Shown here: positions 1 to 7,916 of the stretch, piece by piece
How positions within the stretch are numbered: the first letter of the stretch is position 1
Layout of the letters: every line of letters starts with the position of its first letter
Assembly (NCBI RefSeq): GCF_003633685.1
Contig: NZ_RBKT01000001.1
Coordinates: 1,550,001 to 1,614,000 of the forward strand
Direction: 5' to 3'
DNA length: 64,000 nucleotides
Source: Micromonospora pisi
Lineage (GTDB): Bacteria > Actinomycetota > Actinomycetes > Mycobacteriales > Micromonosporaceae
Translations under genes and position numbers: made by a program
The notes under the pieces: model-generated
The model's database searches: none
What the model was told of the DNA's origin: nothing
The model's input: the letters and a program-made list of their open reading frames with translations, nothing else

Positions 1-35
1 GACCCCGACCATCCTCACCTCCGATAGGGAGCACA

Positions 36-860
36 GTGCCGAAGCACCACACCCCGAACCGCGTCCGCCTCTGGACACGCCGCACCATGCGATACGGATT
101 TCCGGTCTTCTTTCCCGCGTCAGCGGTCATCTCCACCTTCCTCGCGTCACTCAACCACGGCCCCATCCGCGTCTACTGGGGCCTGGGAGCTATCGCCGCG
201 ACGGCAGGGACGGCCATCTTCGGTGTGTTCAAGGAACGGCAGGCCAGCGCCGCCGGCGAGGCCGCCGCCCGAGCACGGGCACAACTCGCCTCCGGCCTCA
301 ACCGCGCAGGCGCTCCCCTGCTGAACGCACTCGGCAAGGTCACCACCGCCAAGACCGAGCAGGAACTACGAGCCGCGGTCGATGTCCTGACCACCCGAGT
401 CGTCGATATCGGCCACTCCCAGTGCGGACGACACAACCAACCCCGCGCCAACCTCCGCTGCGTCTACTACACCTACAACCACGACCGCCTCGAACGCATC
501 GTGTACGTCGGACGTCAAACCAACACCGCACCACGCCGGCACTTCACCAACGGCGCGAGCGCCCACGACAACGAAGTCATCCGACTCACACTCAGCGAAG
601 AAGTCCTGGTCGTCGATGACCTCCACGAAACCCCACCACCCCACTTCAACGACACCAAAGGACGCAGCTACCGCCCCTTCATCGCAGTACCCGTACGCGC
701 CGGCGAGACCAGCTACAGCCTCCTCACCCTGGACTCCGACCTACCCCACTCCCTCACCGACGTCGACAAAGGCCACATGGTCCTCCTCGCCGCCGTCCTC
801 GCCGCCGGGCTCGCCCACCAGGAAACCGCCGGAGCGGTCACCAACATCCCCACGCCATAA
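36..860 (+). CDS. Membrane-anchored GAF-like sensor protein, hypothetical
   Basis: 274 residues, GTG start preceded by GGGAG. Two probable membrane segments lie in the first 70 residues (around FPVFFPASAVISTF and VYWGLGAIAATAG). A charged, alanine-rich helix follows, and the C-terminal half (about 115-265) has the alternating strand/helix pattern of a GAF-type ligand-binding domain, including RPFIAVPVRAG and SLLTLDSD. No enzyme domain follows, so it may sense a signal at the membrane; that is inference. Codons end strongly in C rather than G, unlike the rest of the window, which suggests acquired DNA. The next gene, 53 nt downstream on the same strand, is also a small membrane protein with the same codon style. 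The GAF call rests on pattern only. Confidence 0.6.
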   Translation: MPKHHTPNRVRLWTRRTMRYGFPVFFPASAVISTFLASLNHGPIRVYWGLGAIAATAGTAIFGVFKERQASAAGEAAARARAQLASGLNRAGAPLLNALGKVTTAKTEQELRAAVDVLTTRVVDIGHSQCGRHNQPRANLRCVYYTYNHDRLERIVYVGRQTNTAPRRHFTNGASAHDNEVIRLTLSEEVLVVDDLHETPPPHFNDTKGRSYRPFIAVPVRAGETSYSLLTLDSDLPHSLTDVDKGHMVLLAAVLAAGLAHQETAGAVTNIPTP

Positions 861-913
861 ACAACCAGCGACAACGGGCCACCACCCGCCGAGAAGCCGA
901 AAGGCCGAATGCC

Positions 914-1258
914 ATGCCACCCCACCATCCCCACACCCCCGCGACGGTCCGGCACGTACCCCTCCTCTCCGACGACGGACACCGCTTCCTCAACAGCGAC
1001 CTCACCGCCGCCGACTACCTCGAAACCGCCCGACGCGCCGCCATCGAACAAACCCGCCGAGAAATCGCACCCCACCTCCGACGAGCCACCCTCACCTCCC
1101 TCATCACCTCCCTCACCACCGTCGCCATCTTCTGGACCGGCGGCGCCGCACTCCTCATCGCCCACCACGCCACCCACGCCATCACCGCACTCAGCACAGG
1201 AACCATCGCCGCAATCCTCGGACTACTCGCCCGACACCGACTCAACCGAGAATCCTGA
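914..1258 (+). CDS. Small two-TM membrane protein, hypothetical
   Basis: 114 residues starting MPPHHPHTP. The N-terminal 60 residues are polar and partly helical (DLTAADYLETARRAAIEQ). Two hydrophobic segments follow (about 65-85 and 88-105), then a short RHRLNRES tail. It has the same C-rich codon use as the GAF-like gene just upstream and was probably co-transcribed with it. No family is recognised. The upper-case ATG at 914 was chosen because the protein then begins just after the intergenic gap; an overlapping frame from 909 has proline/serine-rich shadow composition. Confidence 0.5.
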   Translation: MPPHHPHTPATVRHVPLLSDDGHRFLNSDLTAADYLETARRAAIEQTRREIAPHLRRATLTSLITSLTTVAIFWTGGAALLIAHHATHAITALSTGTIAAILGLLARHRLNRES

Positions 1259-1352
1259 ACCCACCAGATACCCCCACCGAGACCAACCATCGGACTCGCC
1301 CGCCAACGGATGAATCAACGCACGATGAAGATTCGAACCAGGTCGCCTCTGG

Positions 1353-1575
1353 TTGGGGTCTGAGGATCCAACGCCTCGACCGCGACTTCCGGGAATACTT
1401 CGCCCGGTTCAAGGAACTGTTCGAGGTCCTGCTGGGCCGGCTCGAGGGACAGTATGTCCGCGTCTTCGACCGACTCGACGTGCTCCTCGGCAGCAAGCCG
1501 ACCGCCGCGTTGGCCGAGGAACTGCGGCAGCGGCTCGGGCTGACCGTCGCCATCCGGGTCCTCGCAGGTGCCGGC
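1353..1575 (+). pseudogene. Coding-like fragment of an unknown protein, no start or stop of its own
   Basis: From about 1365 to 1575 one plus-strand frame reads as convincing helical protein: LDRDFREYFARFKELF, then LEGQYVRVFDRLDVLLGS, then ALAEELRQRLGLTVAIRVL. Its third positions are mostly G or C, as in a real gene. There is no good start, and after about 1575 the frame runs into the antisense of the amidohydrolase remnant and loses protein character. It therefore looks like the middle or end of a gene cut at a rearrangement junction. The family is not recognised. Confidence 0.35.
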
Positions 1576-1584
1576 ATGCAGGCA

Positions 1585-2120
1585 GACCGGCCAGTCCGAG
1601 CCGAACATGGGCGGTCCGGTCCGAACCAACCCACGACGTGGTCGACAAACGGGCGCAGGTCGTCCGGCGTCCAGGAGGCCCAGTCCGCCTCGGTGGCCAT
1701 GTCGGATAGCTTGACCGACACATTCAACTCGGCCGCGAGCGCGGGCATGCGCTGCATCCACGGATCGTCCTGGCCGTCGACAATGCGTGGTTCCGCGATG
1801 TGATCGAGGACGAAGTGCAGCTCGGGGAATCGTCGGACCGTGTCGGTTGCCGCTGGCAGCTCCTGGGCCCGAACCAGGAGGTCGTAGGTGAGACCGCGGC
1901 GCTGTGCGGCGGCGAGGCCGCGCCACACGTCGTCGCGACCGAGCCAGTCCGAGTCCGGTTCGTCGTGTACCTGGAGCCGGATGCCAACCAGCCAGCGACC
2001 GAACGGGCCCTCCGGCAGCGCGTCGAGATCGTCGCTGGCAGTCGGCGAGGTCAGGTCGACCCAACCCGACGAAATCGGTCGCCGGCGCCAGTTCCAGGAA
2101 CTCGCGTGTCTCGTGGACCC
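1585..2120 (-). pseudogene. Frameshifted amidohydrolase (amidohydrolase-2 / fuconolactonase-like) remnant
   Basis: Three adjoining minus-strand pieces line up with one family if the reading frame is changed twice. They are VHETREFLELAPATDF (about 2115-2065), WVDLTSPTASDDL through FVLDHIAEPRI and LNVSVKLSDMATEADW (about 2060-1610), and MFGSDWPVCLHAGT (about 1608-1565). FVLDH, SVKLSG-like and FGSDWPV are hallmark stretches of metal-dependent amidohydrolases of the amidohydrolase-2 group. The N-terminal metal-binding HxH part and the C-terminus are absent. With two frameshifts and both ends missing, this is a dead gene. Confidence 0.7.
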
Positions 2121-2223
2121 TGGAGAGCCCCGCGCTCCTACCCAAACGCTCCGGACTTATATTGCGATTGCGGGCATATTAGGCCCAAACCGGTAATCTT
2201 GGCATGGATCGGAGGGCCGAGCG

Positions 2224-2652
2224 ATGGGCGCATTCAAGCGCAGAATCATGCTGGTGTTAGCGGCCGGAGCGGGAGGTGCACTCCTGCTCGCCGGCTGCGG
2301 CGGCGGGGATTCTCCCACCCCGAGCAGCACTAGCAGCGGCACCGGCTCTCCCGCAGCCTCGTCGGCGGCGACGGGGACCAAGGTCACGGCAACGGAGAAG
2401 GAATTCTCGATCACCCTGTCGACAACCACGTTCACGCCCGGCGTGTACACCTTCGAGGTGGTAAACCAGGGGACGATGTTGCATAACTTGACGATCAAGG
2501 GCCCGGGAGTCGACACCCAGGCCTCACCCAACGTACAGGCAGGCGCCACCGGCCAGGTCACGGTGACCCTGCAGCAAGGCTCCTACGAACTATGGTGCTC
2601 CCTCGATAACCACAAAGCACTAGGCATGGACACGACGATCCAGGTCGGCTGA
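2224..2652 (+). CDS. Cupredoxin-domain lipoprotein
   Basis: 142 residues. The N-terminus is a lipoprotein signal with lipobox LLAGC (Cys25), followed by a Gly/Ser/Thr linker to about residue 50 and then a single plastocyanin-like domain. The type 1 copper ligands are visible: His87 (TMLHN), Cys125, His130 and Met135, in C-x4-H-x4-M spacing. It should be a membrane-anchored, periplasm-side copper or electron-carrying protein; the redox partner is unknown. A GGAGGG ribosome site at 2211-2216 supports the ATG at 2224. It is the only intact recognisable gene between the fragments of this region, so it may be cargo of the same island. Confidence 0.8.
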   Translation: MGAFKRRIMLVLAAGAGGALLLAGCGGGDSPTPSSTSSGTGSPAASSAATGTKVTATEKEFSITLSTTTFTPGVYTFEVVNQGTMLHNLTIKGPGVDTQASPNVQAGATGQVTVTLQQGSYELWCSLDNHKALGMDTTIQVG

Positions 2653-2771
2653 GGATGCACCGCGTCAGGCCACCAAGAGTCAGATCGGCGTTCCATCTGC
2701 TGATTAACTGGGTGACACTCGGTGCGCACGCCAGCGAACGAGTGTGGACCCGCTAAGACCCGTTCGGCAGG

Positions 2772-2846
2772 TCAAGTCTCGTAGACCAGCAGTTCAGCCG
2801 GCTGCCCGTCAACAGACACGCCGCGTCGTGTCTCGAACGGAGGCAT
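2772..2846 (-). pseudogene. Short coding-like C-terminal fragment, unknown
   Basis: The minus strand reads MPPFETRRGVSVDG then QPAELLVYET and a stop. It is 24 codons with typical actinobacterial codon choice, and the frame stays open and protein-like slightly upstream. It looks like the 3' end of a lost gene rather than a working small protein. The family is not recognised. Confidence 0.25.
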
Positions 2847-2877
2847 GTCGTTTACCGACGTGAGATGAGGAGGGCTG

Positions 2878-3132
2878 GTGGGCTCGTACCCTGCGGTGCA
2901 GGCCCATGGCTTGATCGGCGACCTGCAGCACCTTGGTCTACGGGCCTACACTCGCCCGCCGCGATGGAGGCGAGAGAGGGTCTGCCTCATAGTTGGCCGG
3001 GCCAGAGCCCCGGTCACCGACCACCCGCACAGAGCCGACGCCCCCCACGAGAAGGTACTCGCCGCCGTCGGGGTACGCGCCTACCTGAAGGCCAACCCAG
3101 CGGCAATGAAGAGGGTCACCTACGGCGACTAA
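2878..3132 (+). pseudogene. Probable 5' fragment of a GH15-type glycosidase gene
   Basis: An 84-codon frame opens with a GTG behind a good GAGGAGG site (2866-2872). Its first residues, SYPAVQAHGLIGDLQ, resemble the conserved N-terminus of actinobacterial glycoside hydrolase family 15 (glucoamylase/trehalase-like) proteins, which usually begin with Y-P-x-I-E-x-Y-G-x-I-G-D. After about residue 16 the similarity stops and the sequence becomes arginine/proline-rich. The most economical reading is a GH15 gene start left after a deletion. The remaining 65 codons may be chance. Confidence 0.35.
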
Positions 3133-3581
3133 GCCAAGCCGAAATCGGGTTATTTAGGCCGCGCCACGGCGCTATCGCCCCTACTCGTGACAGCGACAGA
3201 ATGGACCAAGTTGAGTCGCCGCCCCGCAGGGTTGGGCCCTGGACGGGCATGGGCACAGATCCGATCCGCCCCGTCACCGGCGCACCAACAGTTCCGGTTG
3301 GCGCTGGTGCGGGTGACGGTGCGGCTCGGGGCCCTTGCCCAACTGCGGGGGCATCCGGGCGGTGTGCGTCGGGGGTCAGCGCGGCACCGGCGCCACCCCG
3401 GGCCGGGCACGCGTCATCCCGGGTCCCGGAGGAGGCCGTCCGCGCTCGGCCGAAACGAGCCTGTCTACGAAAAGGGGATACGTCCCTCTGTAGAACACGC
3501 CCTCTGAGCTGTTTGGCAGGGCAGCGGTCTCCCGCTGCCGCCAGATGCCACATCGTGACGGGTCGTTTGCCCACCAAACAT
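3133..3581. other. Gene-free stretch with one short hairpin
   Basis: No convincing gene on either strand. The open frames here have shadow composition and no ribosome site. The only structure seen is a hairpin at 3520-3539 (GGCAGCGG, loop TCTC, CCGCTGCC) without a T-tract. Confidence 0.5.
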
Positions 3582-3623
3582 GCAAGAGCCCGCTTCCTAG
3601 ACTTGCAGGAAGCGGGCTCTTGC
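3582..3623 (-). terminator. Strong hairpin terminator downstream of the initiator tRNA
   Basis: A perfect 17-bp inverted repeat (3582-3598 with 3607-3623) around an 8-nt loop. It begins 16 nt beyond the tRNA 3' end and is oriented to end the minus-strand tRNA transcript. Confidence 0.85.
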
Positions 3624-3638
3624 CTGGTGTTTCCTTTG

Positions 3639-3712
3639 TAGCGGGGACAGGATTTGAACCTGCGACCTCTGGGTTATGAGCCCAGCGAGCTACCGAGCTG
3701 CTCCACCCCGCG
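3639..3712 (-). tRNA. Initiator tRNA-fMet (anticodon CAU)
   Basis: A 74-nt tRNA read on the minus strand, starting CGCGGGGTGGAGCAG. The anticodon arm is CTGGG-CTCATAA-CCCAG, so the anticodon is CAU. The three G:C pairs next to the anticodon loop and the unpaired 1:72 position (C1 against U72) are the marks of initiator rather than elongator tRNA. The T-arm holds GGTTCAAATCC. CCA is not encoded (the gene ends ...CCCCGCTA then CAAAGG). A terminator follows directly. Gene-poor, atypical DNA lies on its 3' side. Confidence 0.95.
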
Positions 3713-3843
3713 TCGCCAACAGGTGAAACCTTAGCGCACCCCTTCGGCCACACTCACAGGGGGTCGCCGGCGCCGGCTGGTTGCCGTGAATCCAGATCGG
3801 ACCGAGTGCCTGGGACAGTAGACGTCGGGAGCCGTACGGCGTG

Positions 3844-4638
3844 TCAGGGGCCGGCGAGTTGGTTGCCCGGGGTGACGCTGGCGGCGACCACCTCGGCCTC
3901 GCCCGCCATTGCGCGTACCAGCCGGGCCCGACCGACTGCGGGTACGAGGCGCCCGGCTCGCCAGGCCACACCGAGTCCGGCGGCCAGTACGAGGAACGCG
4001 CCGAGGGTCTGCAACAGGCCGGCGAACATCCCGGCGATCCCGATCAGCGGGGCGGCGAACATCAGCAGCCATCCGTCGGAGTAGCTGAACACGCCGGAGT
4101 GCAGCACCGCCCAGCCGGCCAGCAGCCAGCCGAGGGTGTAGAGGCTGGCGCCGGTCAGGGCGATGGCACGGCCAGCTCCGCCGTACACCGTGGTGCCTTC
4201 GGGCAGCCCGGCGAAGGGCAGCATCAGCATGGCCCCGGCCAGGGCCGCCAGGAGTCCGGCCGTCGCGGTCCCCCGGCTGCGCGCGGTGACCAGCAGGCCG
4301 GTGAGTGCCATCAGGGCCAGCACGCCGAGCCAGGTGGCGATCGCCCAGAGCACCAGCGGGAACGAGCGGCCGTCGGCCGAGGCCGGGGCGGGCCCGTCGC
4401 CGATGAGCGTGACGAGGCCGTACAGGAGGGCTGATCCGGGCAGGATCCAGACCGCGCCTCGGGCGAACCGGCGCAGGGTCCAGGCCCAGGAGGTGTCGGT
4501 GGCCGGTTCCGGTTCGGAGCCTTCCTCGAAGAAGGGCAGCAGGTGGAATCCGCCGGCCGGTCGGCTCGGCTGGGCCGATGGCCGGGGTACGGCCGAGGAG
4601 GCTTTCACCGGTCGCTTGGGCTTCATCGCGTGGCTCAT
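3844..4638 (-). CDS. Polytopic membrane protein, hypothetical
   Basis: 264 residues. The first 45 are a basic, proline-rich cytoplasmic tail (KPKRPVKASS), then about six hydrophobic segments follow: GAVWILPGSALLYGLVTLI, PLVLWAIATWLGVLALM, ATAGLLAALAGAMLMLPF, IALTGASLYTLGWLLAGW, GWLLMFAAPLIGIAGMF and LGAFLVLAAGLGVAW. The C-terminus is soluble. No catalytic motif or named family is recognised. It sits alone between the tRNA and the SPFH gene, on the same strand as both. Confidence 0.7.
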   Translation of the reverse strand: MSHAMKPKRPVKASSAVPRPSAQPSRPAGGFHLLPFFEEGSEPEPATDTSWAWTLRRFARGAVWILPGSALLYGLVTLIGDGPAPASADGRSFPLVLWAIATWLGVLALMALTGLLVTARSRGTATAGLLAALAGAMLMLPFAGLPEGTTVYGGAGRAIALTGASLYTLGWLLAGWAVLHSGVFSYSDGWLLMFAAPLIGIAGMFAGLLQTLGAFLVLAAGLGVAWRAGRLVPAVGRARLVRAMAGEAEVVAASVTPGNQLAGP

Positions 4639-4855
4639 GCGTCACCTCGCTCCACTCGCCGGACGTCGTGTCGGGGTTCCGCACGAACATCCGCCCTGGT
4701 CACCGCTCGGCTCTAGCCCGATCGTGGCAAAGCCGGGTGGGGCGGCGCCGGGCTTCGCGGATTTCCGTACGGATCGTCTACACCTACCTCACCGGAAACG
4801 CGCGGTGGCCGTACCCCCGGTGGCACAACCCGGGCGGTACGGCCACCGCGATCGA

Positions 4856-5974
4856 TCAACCCCGCTCGGTACGGTCCCGATCGGTGCTGGTCTCGTCGAG
4901 CAGGCTGGCCGGTGAGACGGGCTCGGGAGCGGGCAGCCCCTTGGCGCCGGACGAGGATGTCACCTGCGCCTCGGCCGCCCGTACCTGATCGTGCACCTCT
5001 TGTGCGGCCGCTGCCGCGGCCCGGGCCGCCTCGGCCGCCTCGCGCTCGACGTCGCTCGCGGTTCTCGACGCCTCCGGCGCGGGCGCGTCACCGGCCATCC
5101 CGGCCAGGCCGCCGAGCGCACCGCCCAGCCCTTCGAGTGCCTTGGTCAACTCGGCCGGCACCACCCAGATCTTGCTGGCCTGGCCGTTGGCGATCTGCGG
5201 CAGCGCCTGGAGGTACTGGTAGGCCAGCACCTTCTGGCTCGGGTTGGCCTGGTGGATGGCGTCGAAGACGGTCCGGATGGCCTTGGCCTGGCCTTCGGCC
5301 TCCAGGATCCGGGCCTGCCGGTCACCGTCGGCCCGCAGCACCGCGGCCTGCTTCTGCCCCTCGGCGGTGAGGATCTGGGACTGCTTCTGTCCCTCGGCGT
5401 TCAGGATCGCCGCCCGGCGGTCCCGCTCGGCGCGCATCTGCTTCTCCATCGAGTCCCGGATGCTCGGCGGCGGCTCGATCGCCTTGATCTCCACCCGGGT
5501 GACCTTGATGCCCCACCGTCCGGTGGTCTCGTCGAGCACCCCGGAAAGGTGGCGGTTGATCTCCTCGCGGCTGGTCAGCGCCCGCTCGAGATCGAGCGAG
5601 CCGATGACGTTCCGCAGCGTGGTGACGGTGAGCTGCTCGATCGCCTGGAGGAAGTTGGAGATCTCGTAGGTCGCCTTCGCCGAGTCGACCACCTTGAAGT
5701 AGAGCACCGTGTCGATCGAGACAACCAGGTTGTCCGAGGTGATCACCGGCTGCGGCGGGAAGCTGACCACCTGCTCACGCATGTCGACCTTGGTCCGGAC
5801 CGCGTCGATGAACGGCACCAGCAGGTTCAGCCCTGGTTGCAGGGTCCGCTTGTACTTACCGAGCCGCTCGACCACGTCCTGCCGCTGCTGCGGCACGATC
5901 CGTACCGCTTTGGCGAATGTGATCACCACAAGTAGAGCCACGGCGGCGAACAACACCGCGATCGCCACATCCAT
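4856..5974 (-). CDS. SPFH/Band 7 (stomatin-like) membrane protein
   Basis: 372 residues starting MDVAIAVLFAAVALL, behind an AAGGTGAG ribosome site; a longer open frame upstream is the NfeD gene read out of frame. One N-terminal membrane anchor is followed by the SPFH domain (about 30-200; EQVVSFPPQPVITSDN, IDTVLYFKV, ALTSREEINRHLS). Next is a long Ala/Glu/Arg coiled coil with repeated AEGQKQ units, then an Ala-rich tail. Stomatin-type proteins form ring-like membrane scaffolds and are commonly paired with NfeD, as here: the nfeD stop is 5 nt upstream. Likely role in membrane microdomain organisation. Confidence 0.9.
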   Translation of the reverse strand: MDVAIAVLFAAVALLVVITFAKAVRIVPQQRQDVVERLGKYKRTLQPGLNLLVPFIDAVRTKVDMREQVVSFPPQPVITSDNLVVSIDTVLYFKVVDSAKATYEISNFLQAIEQLTVTTLRNVIGSLDLERALTSREEINRHLSGVLDETTGRWGIKVTRVEIKAIEPPPSIRDSMEKQMRAERDRRAAILNAEGQKQSQILTAEGQKQAAVLRADGDRQARILEAEGQAKAIRTVFDAIHQANPSQKVLAYQYLQALPQIANGQASKIWVVPAELTKALEGLGGALGGLAGMAGDAPAPEASRTASDVEREAAEAARAAAAAAQEVHDQVRAAEAQVTSSSGAKGLPAPEPVSPASLLDETSTDRDRTERG

Positions 5975-5979
5975 ACCGC

Positions 5980-6453
5980 TCACCTTTTCGTATCCGAAGA
6001 CGCACCGGTTGAGGAATCGTCCCGCCAGACCATCGCGGTCACACCTTTGAGTTCGATCACCCGGACCCGCTCGCCGGGTAGGAACACCTGGCCGGCGTCG
6101 TAGGACCGGGCCGACCAGACCTCGCCCTCGATCTTGACCGAGCCGTGCGCGGTGTCGACCTGCTCCAGCACCAGCGCGTCGGAACCCTCGATCGCCTCCA
6201 CCCCGAACGGCCGCTCGCCGCTCTCCAGGGCGGACCGCCGATGTCGTCTGATCACCGGTCGTACCGCGACCACGCTCAACGCGGAGACAAGGGCGAAAAC
6301 CAGGACCTGCGCGAGCGGCGGCGCGCCGAGGGCCGCCGCGCCGGCCGTGACGAGCGCGGCCACACCGAACATCAGGAGAATCAGCGTCGTGGTGAAGACC
6401 TCGGCCACCAGCAGCACCACGCCGAGAACGATCCAGAGGAGGGGTTCCACCAT
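5980..6453 (-). CDS. NfeD-like membrane protein
   Basis: 157 residues. There are two to three membrane helices in the first 75 residues (LLWIVLGVVLLVAEVF, LVTAGAAALG, VFALVSALSVVAV). A C-terminal OB-fold-like beta domain follows, with GSVKIEGEVWSARS and GERVRVIELKGVTAMV, the typical NfeD-C signature. It lacks the serine-protease domain of long NfeD, so it is the short form. It lies directly upstream of the SPFH gene and is almost certainly co-transcribed and functionally coupled with it. Confidence 0.88.
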   Translation of the reverse strand: MVEPLLWIVLGVVLLVAEVFTTTLILLMFGVAALVTAGAAALGAPPLAQVLVFALVSALSVVAVRPVIRRHRRSALESGERPFGVEAIEGSDALVLEQVDTAHGSVKIEGEVWSARSYDAGQVFLPGERVRVIELKGVTAMVWRDDSSTGASSDTKR

Positions 6454-6554
6454 TCGATCCTGTCACGGCCACGCACGTCGCGACGATCGGCGGAAACCGC
6501 CCGGATAGGTATGATCACCGATTGCCGTACCGGTCGACCGAGAGGGCCGTCGCC

Positions 6555-7880
6555 ATGGCGCTGCTGCTCGACACCACCCGTCGTCTCGACACCCTCGTGG
6601 CCGAGACCCAGGCGACCGCGGCGGTGCCGACGCTCGTCGCCGGAGTGGTCCGGGACGGGGTGCTCGCCCACGTCACCAGCGCCGGCGAACCGCCACCGGA
6701 TCCCGGCACCCAGTACCGGATCGGTTCGATCACCAAGACGATGACCGCCGCGCTGGTGCTCCGGCTCCGCGACGAGGGCCGACTGGCCCTGGACGATCCG
6801 CTCGACCGGCACCTGCCCGGCACCCCGGTCGGCACGGTCACCCTGCGCCAGCTACTCGGGCATGCCAGCGGCCTGCAACGCGAGCCGGAGAGCGACGGCT
6901 GGTGGGAACGGACCGAGGGAGCGGACCTCGCCGCCCTGCTCGCGGGGCTGACCCCGGCCAAGCTCGCCCACCCGCCGTACCGGGTCTTCCACTACTCGAA
7001 CCTGGCGTACGGGCTGCTCGGCGGCGTACTCGAACGGCTCACCGGGCAGTCGTGGTGGGACCTGCTGCGCGAGCGGCTGCTCGGCCCGCTCGGCCTGACC
7101 CGGACGTCGTACCAGGCGGAGGCGCCGTACGCCCTCGGCTACGTGGTCCACCCCTGGCACGGCACCCTGCGCGAGGAGCCGCGTACCGACACCGGGGCGA
7201 TGGCACCGGCCGGACAGCTCTGGGCCAGCACCGCCGATCTGGCCCGCTGGGCGGCGTTCCTGGCCGACCCCGACCCGGCCCTGCTCGCCCCGGAGACGGT
7301 GACCGAGATGTGCGCGCCGGTGGTGATGAACGACCTGGACTCCTGGACCTCCGGCCACGGTCTCGGCCTGGAGCTCTACCGCAGCGGTGAACGGGTCTAC
7401 ATCGGTCACGGTGGCTCGATGCCCGGCTACGTCGCCGGCATGATGGTGCACCGGCCGTCCCGGACCGCCGTGGTCACCTTCGCCAACGCGTACGGCTTCC
7501 GCAGCGGTTCCATCGGCGCTCTCACCCGACAACTGCTGACCGAGGTGCTCGACCGGGAGCCGAACCCGGTCCGGGCGTGGCGGCCGGCCGACGGCCCACC
7601 CGAGCCGGCGGTGGCCGAGCTGACCGGTCGCTGGTGGTTCATGGCCCGGGAGTTCGAGGCCAGTTGGGACGGGGAAGCGGAGGAACTGCTCCTGACCCTG
7701 CTCCGGCCGGCCGGGGCGGCACCGTGGCGGTTCGCCCGGGTGGAGCCCGACCGGTGGCGCGGCCGGTCCGGGATGAACGACGGGGAGATCCTCGCCGTAC
7801 GCCGGAACCCGGACGGGAGCGTACGGGCACTCGACATCGCCACCTTCGTCTTCACCCGCGATCCGGACCGGCTCGACTGA
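6555..7880 (+). CDS. Serine hydrolase of the beta-lactamase / D-Ala-D-Ala carboxypeptidase fold
   Basis: 441 residues from ATG 6555, which has GAGAGG just upstream; an in-frame TTG at 6522 has no ribosome site. The active-site S-x-x-K is Ser58-Ile-Thr-Lys61 (IGSITKT), the tyrosine motif is HYSNLAYGLL, and a late HGG triad occurs in GHGGSMPGY. These define the class C beta-lactamase-like family (Pfam Beta-lactamase). A C-terminal all-beta extension of about 110 residues follows. There is no signal peptide, so it is probably cytoplasmic. The substrate could be an ester, peptide or D-amino-acid compound; resistance cannot be inferred. Confidence 0.85.
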   Translation: MALLLDTTRRLDTLVAETQATAAVPTLVAGVVRDGVLAHVTSAGEPPPDPGTQYRIGSITKTMTAALVLRLRDEGRLALDDPLDRHLPGTPVGTVTLRQLLGHASGLQREPESDGWWERTEGADLAALLAGLTPAKLAHPPYRVFHYSNLAYGLLGGVLERLTGQSWWDLLRERLLGPLGLTRTSYQAEAPYALGYVVHPWHGTLREEPRTDTGAMAPAGQLWASTADLARWAAFLADPDPALLAPETVTEMCAPVVMNDLDSWTSGHGLGLELYRSGERVYIGHGGSMPGYVAGMMVHRPSRTAVVTFANAYGFRSGSIGALTRQLLTEVLDREPNPVRAWRPADGPPEPAVAELTGRWWFMAREFEASWDGEAEELLLTLLRPAGAAPWRFARVEPDRWRGRSGMNDGEILAVRRNPDGSVRALDIATFVFTRDPDRLD

Positions 7881-7916
7881 ACCGGCGGCGACTCACGGCG
7901 ACCTCGGGGCGGCAGG

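Noticed and set aside
1330-1360. tRNA-like T-arm sequence (GATTCGAACC) inside the fragment region
   Set aside because: The flanking stem bases do not pair and no cloverleaf can be drawn, so it is not a tRNA and too short to call an attachment-site copy.
2865-3641. A 258-codon frame running into the terminator before the tRNA
   Set aside because: It reads through the terminator hairpin and has no protein-like composition after about residue 50.
6555-7880. Serine hydrolase as an antibiotic-resistance beta-lactamase
   Set aside because: The fold motif is shared by esterases and peptidases; there is no signal peptide and no resistance context.
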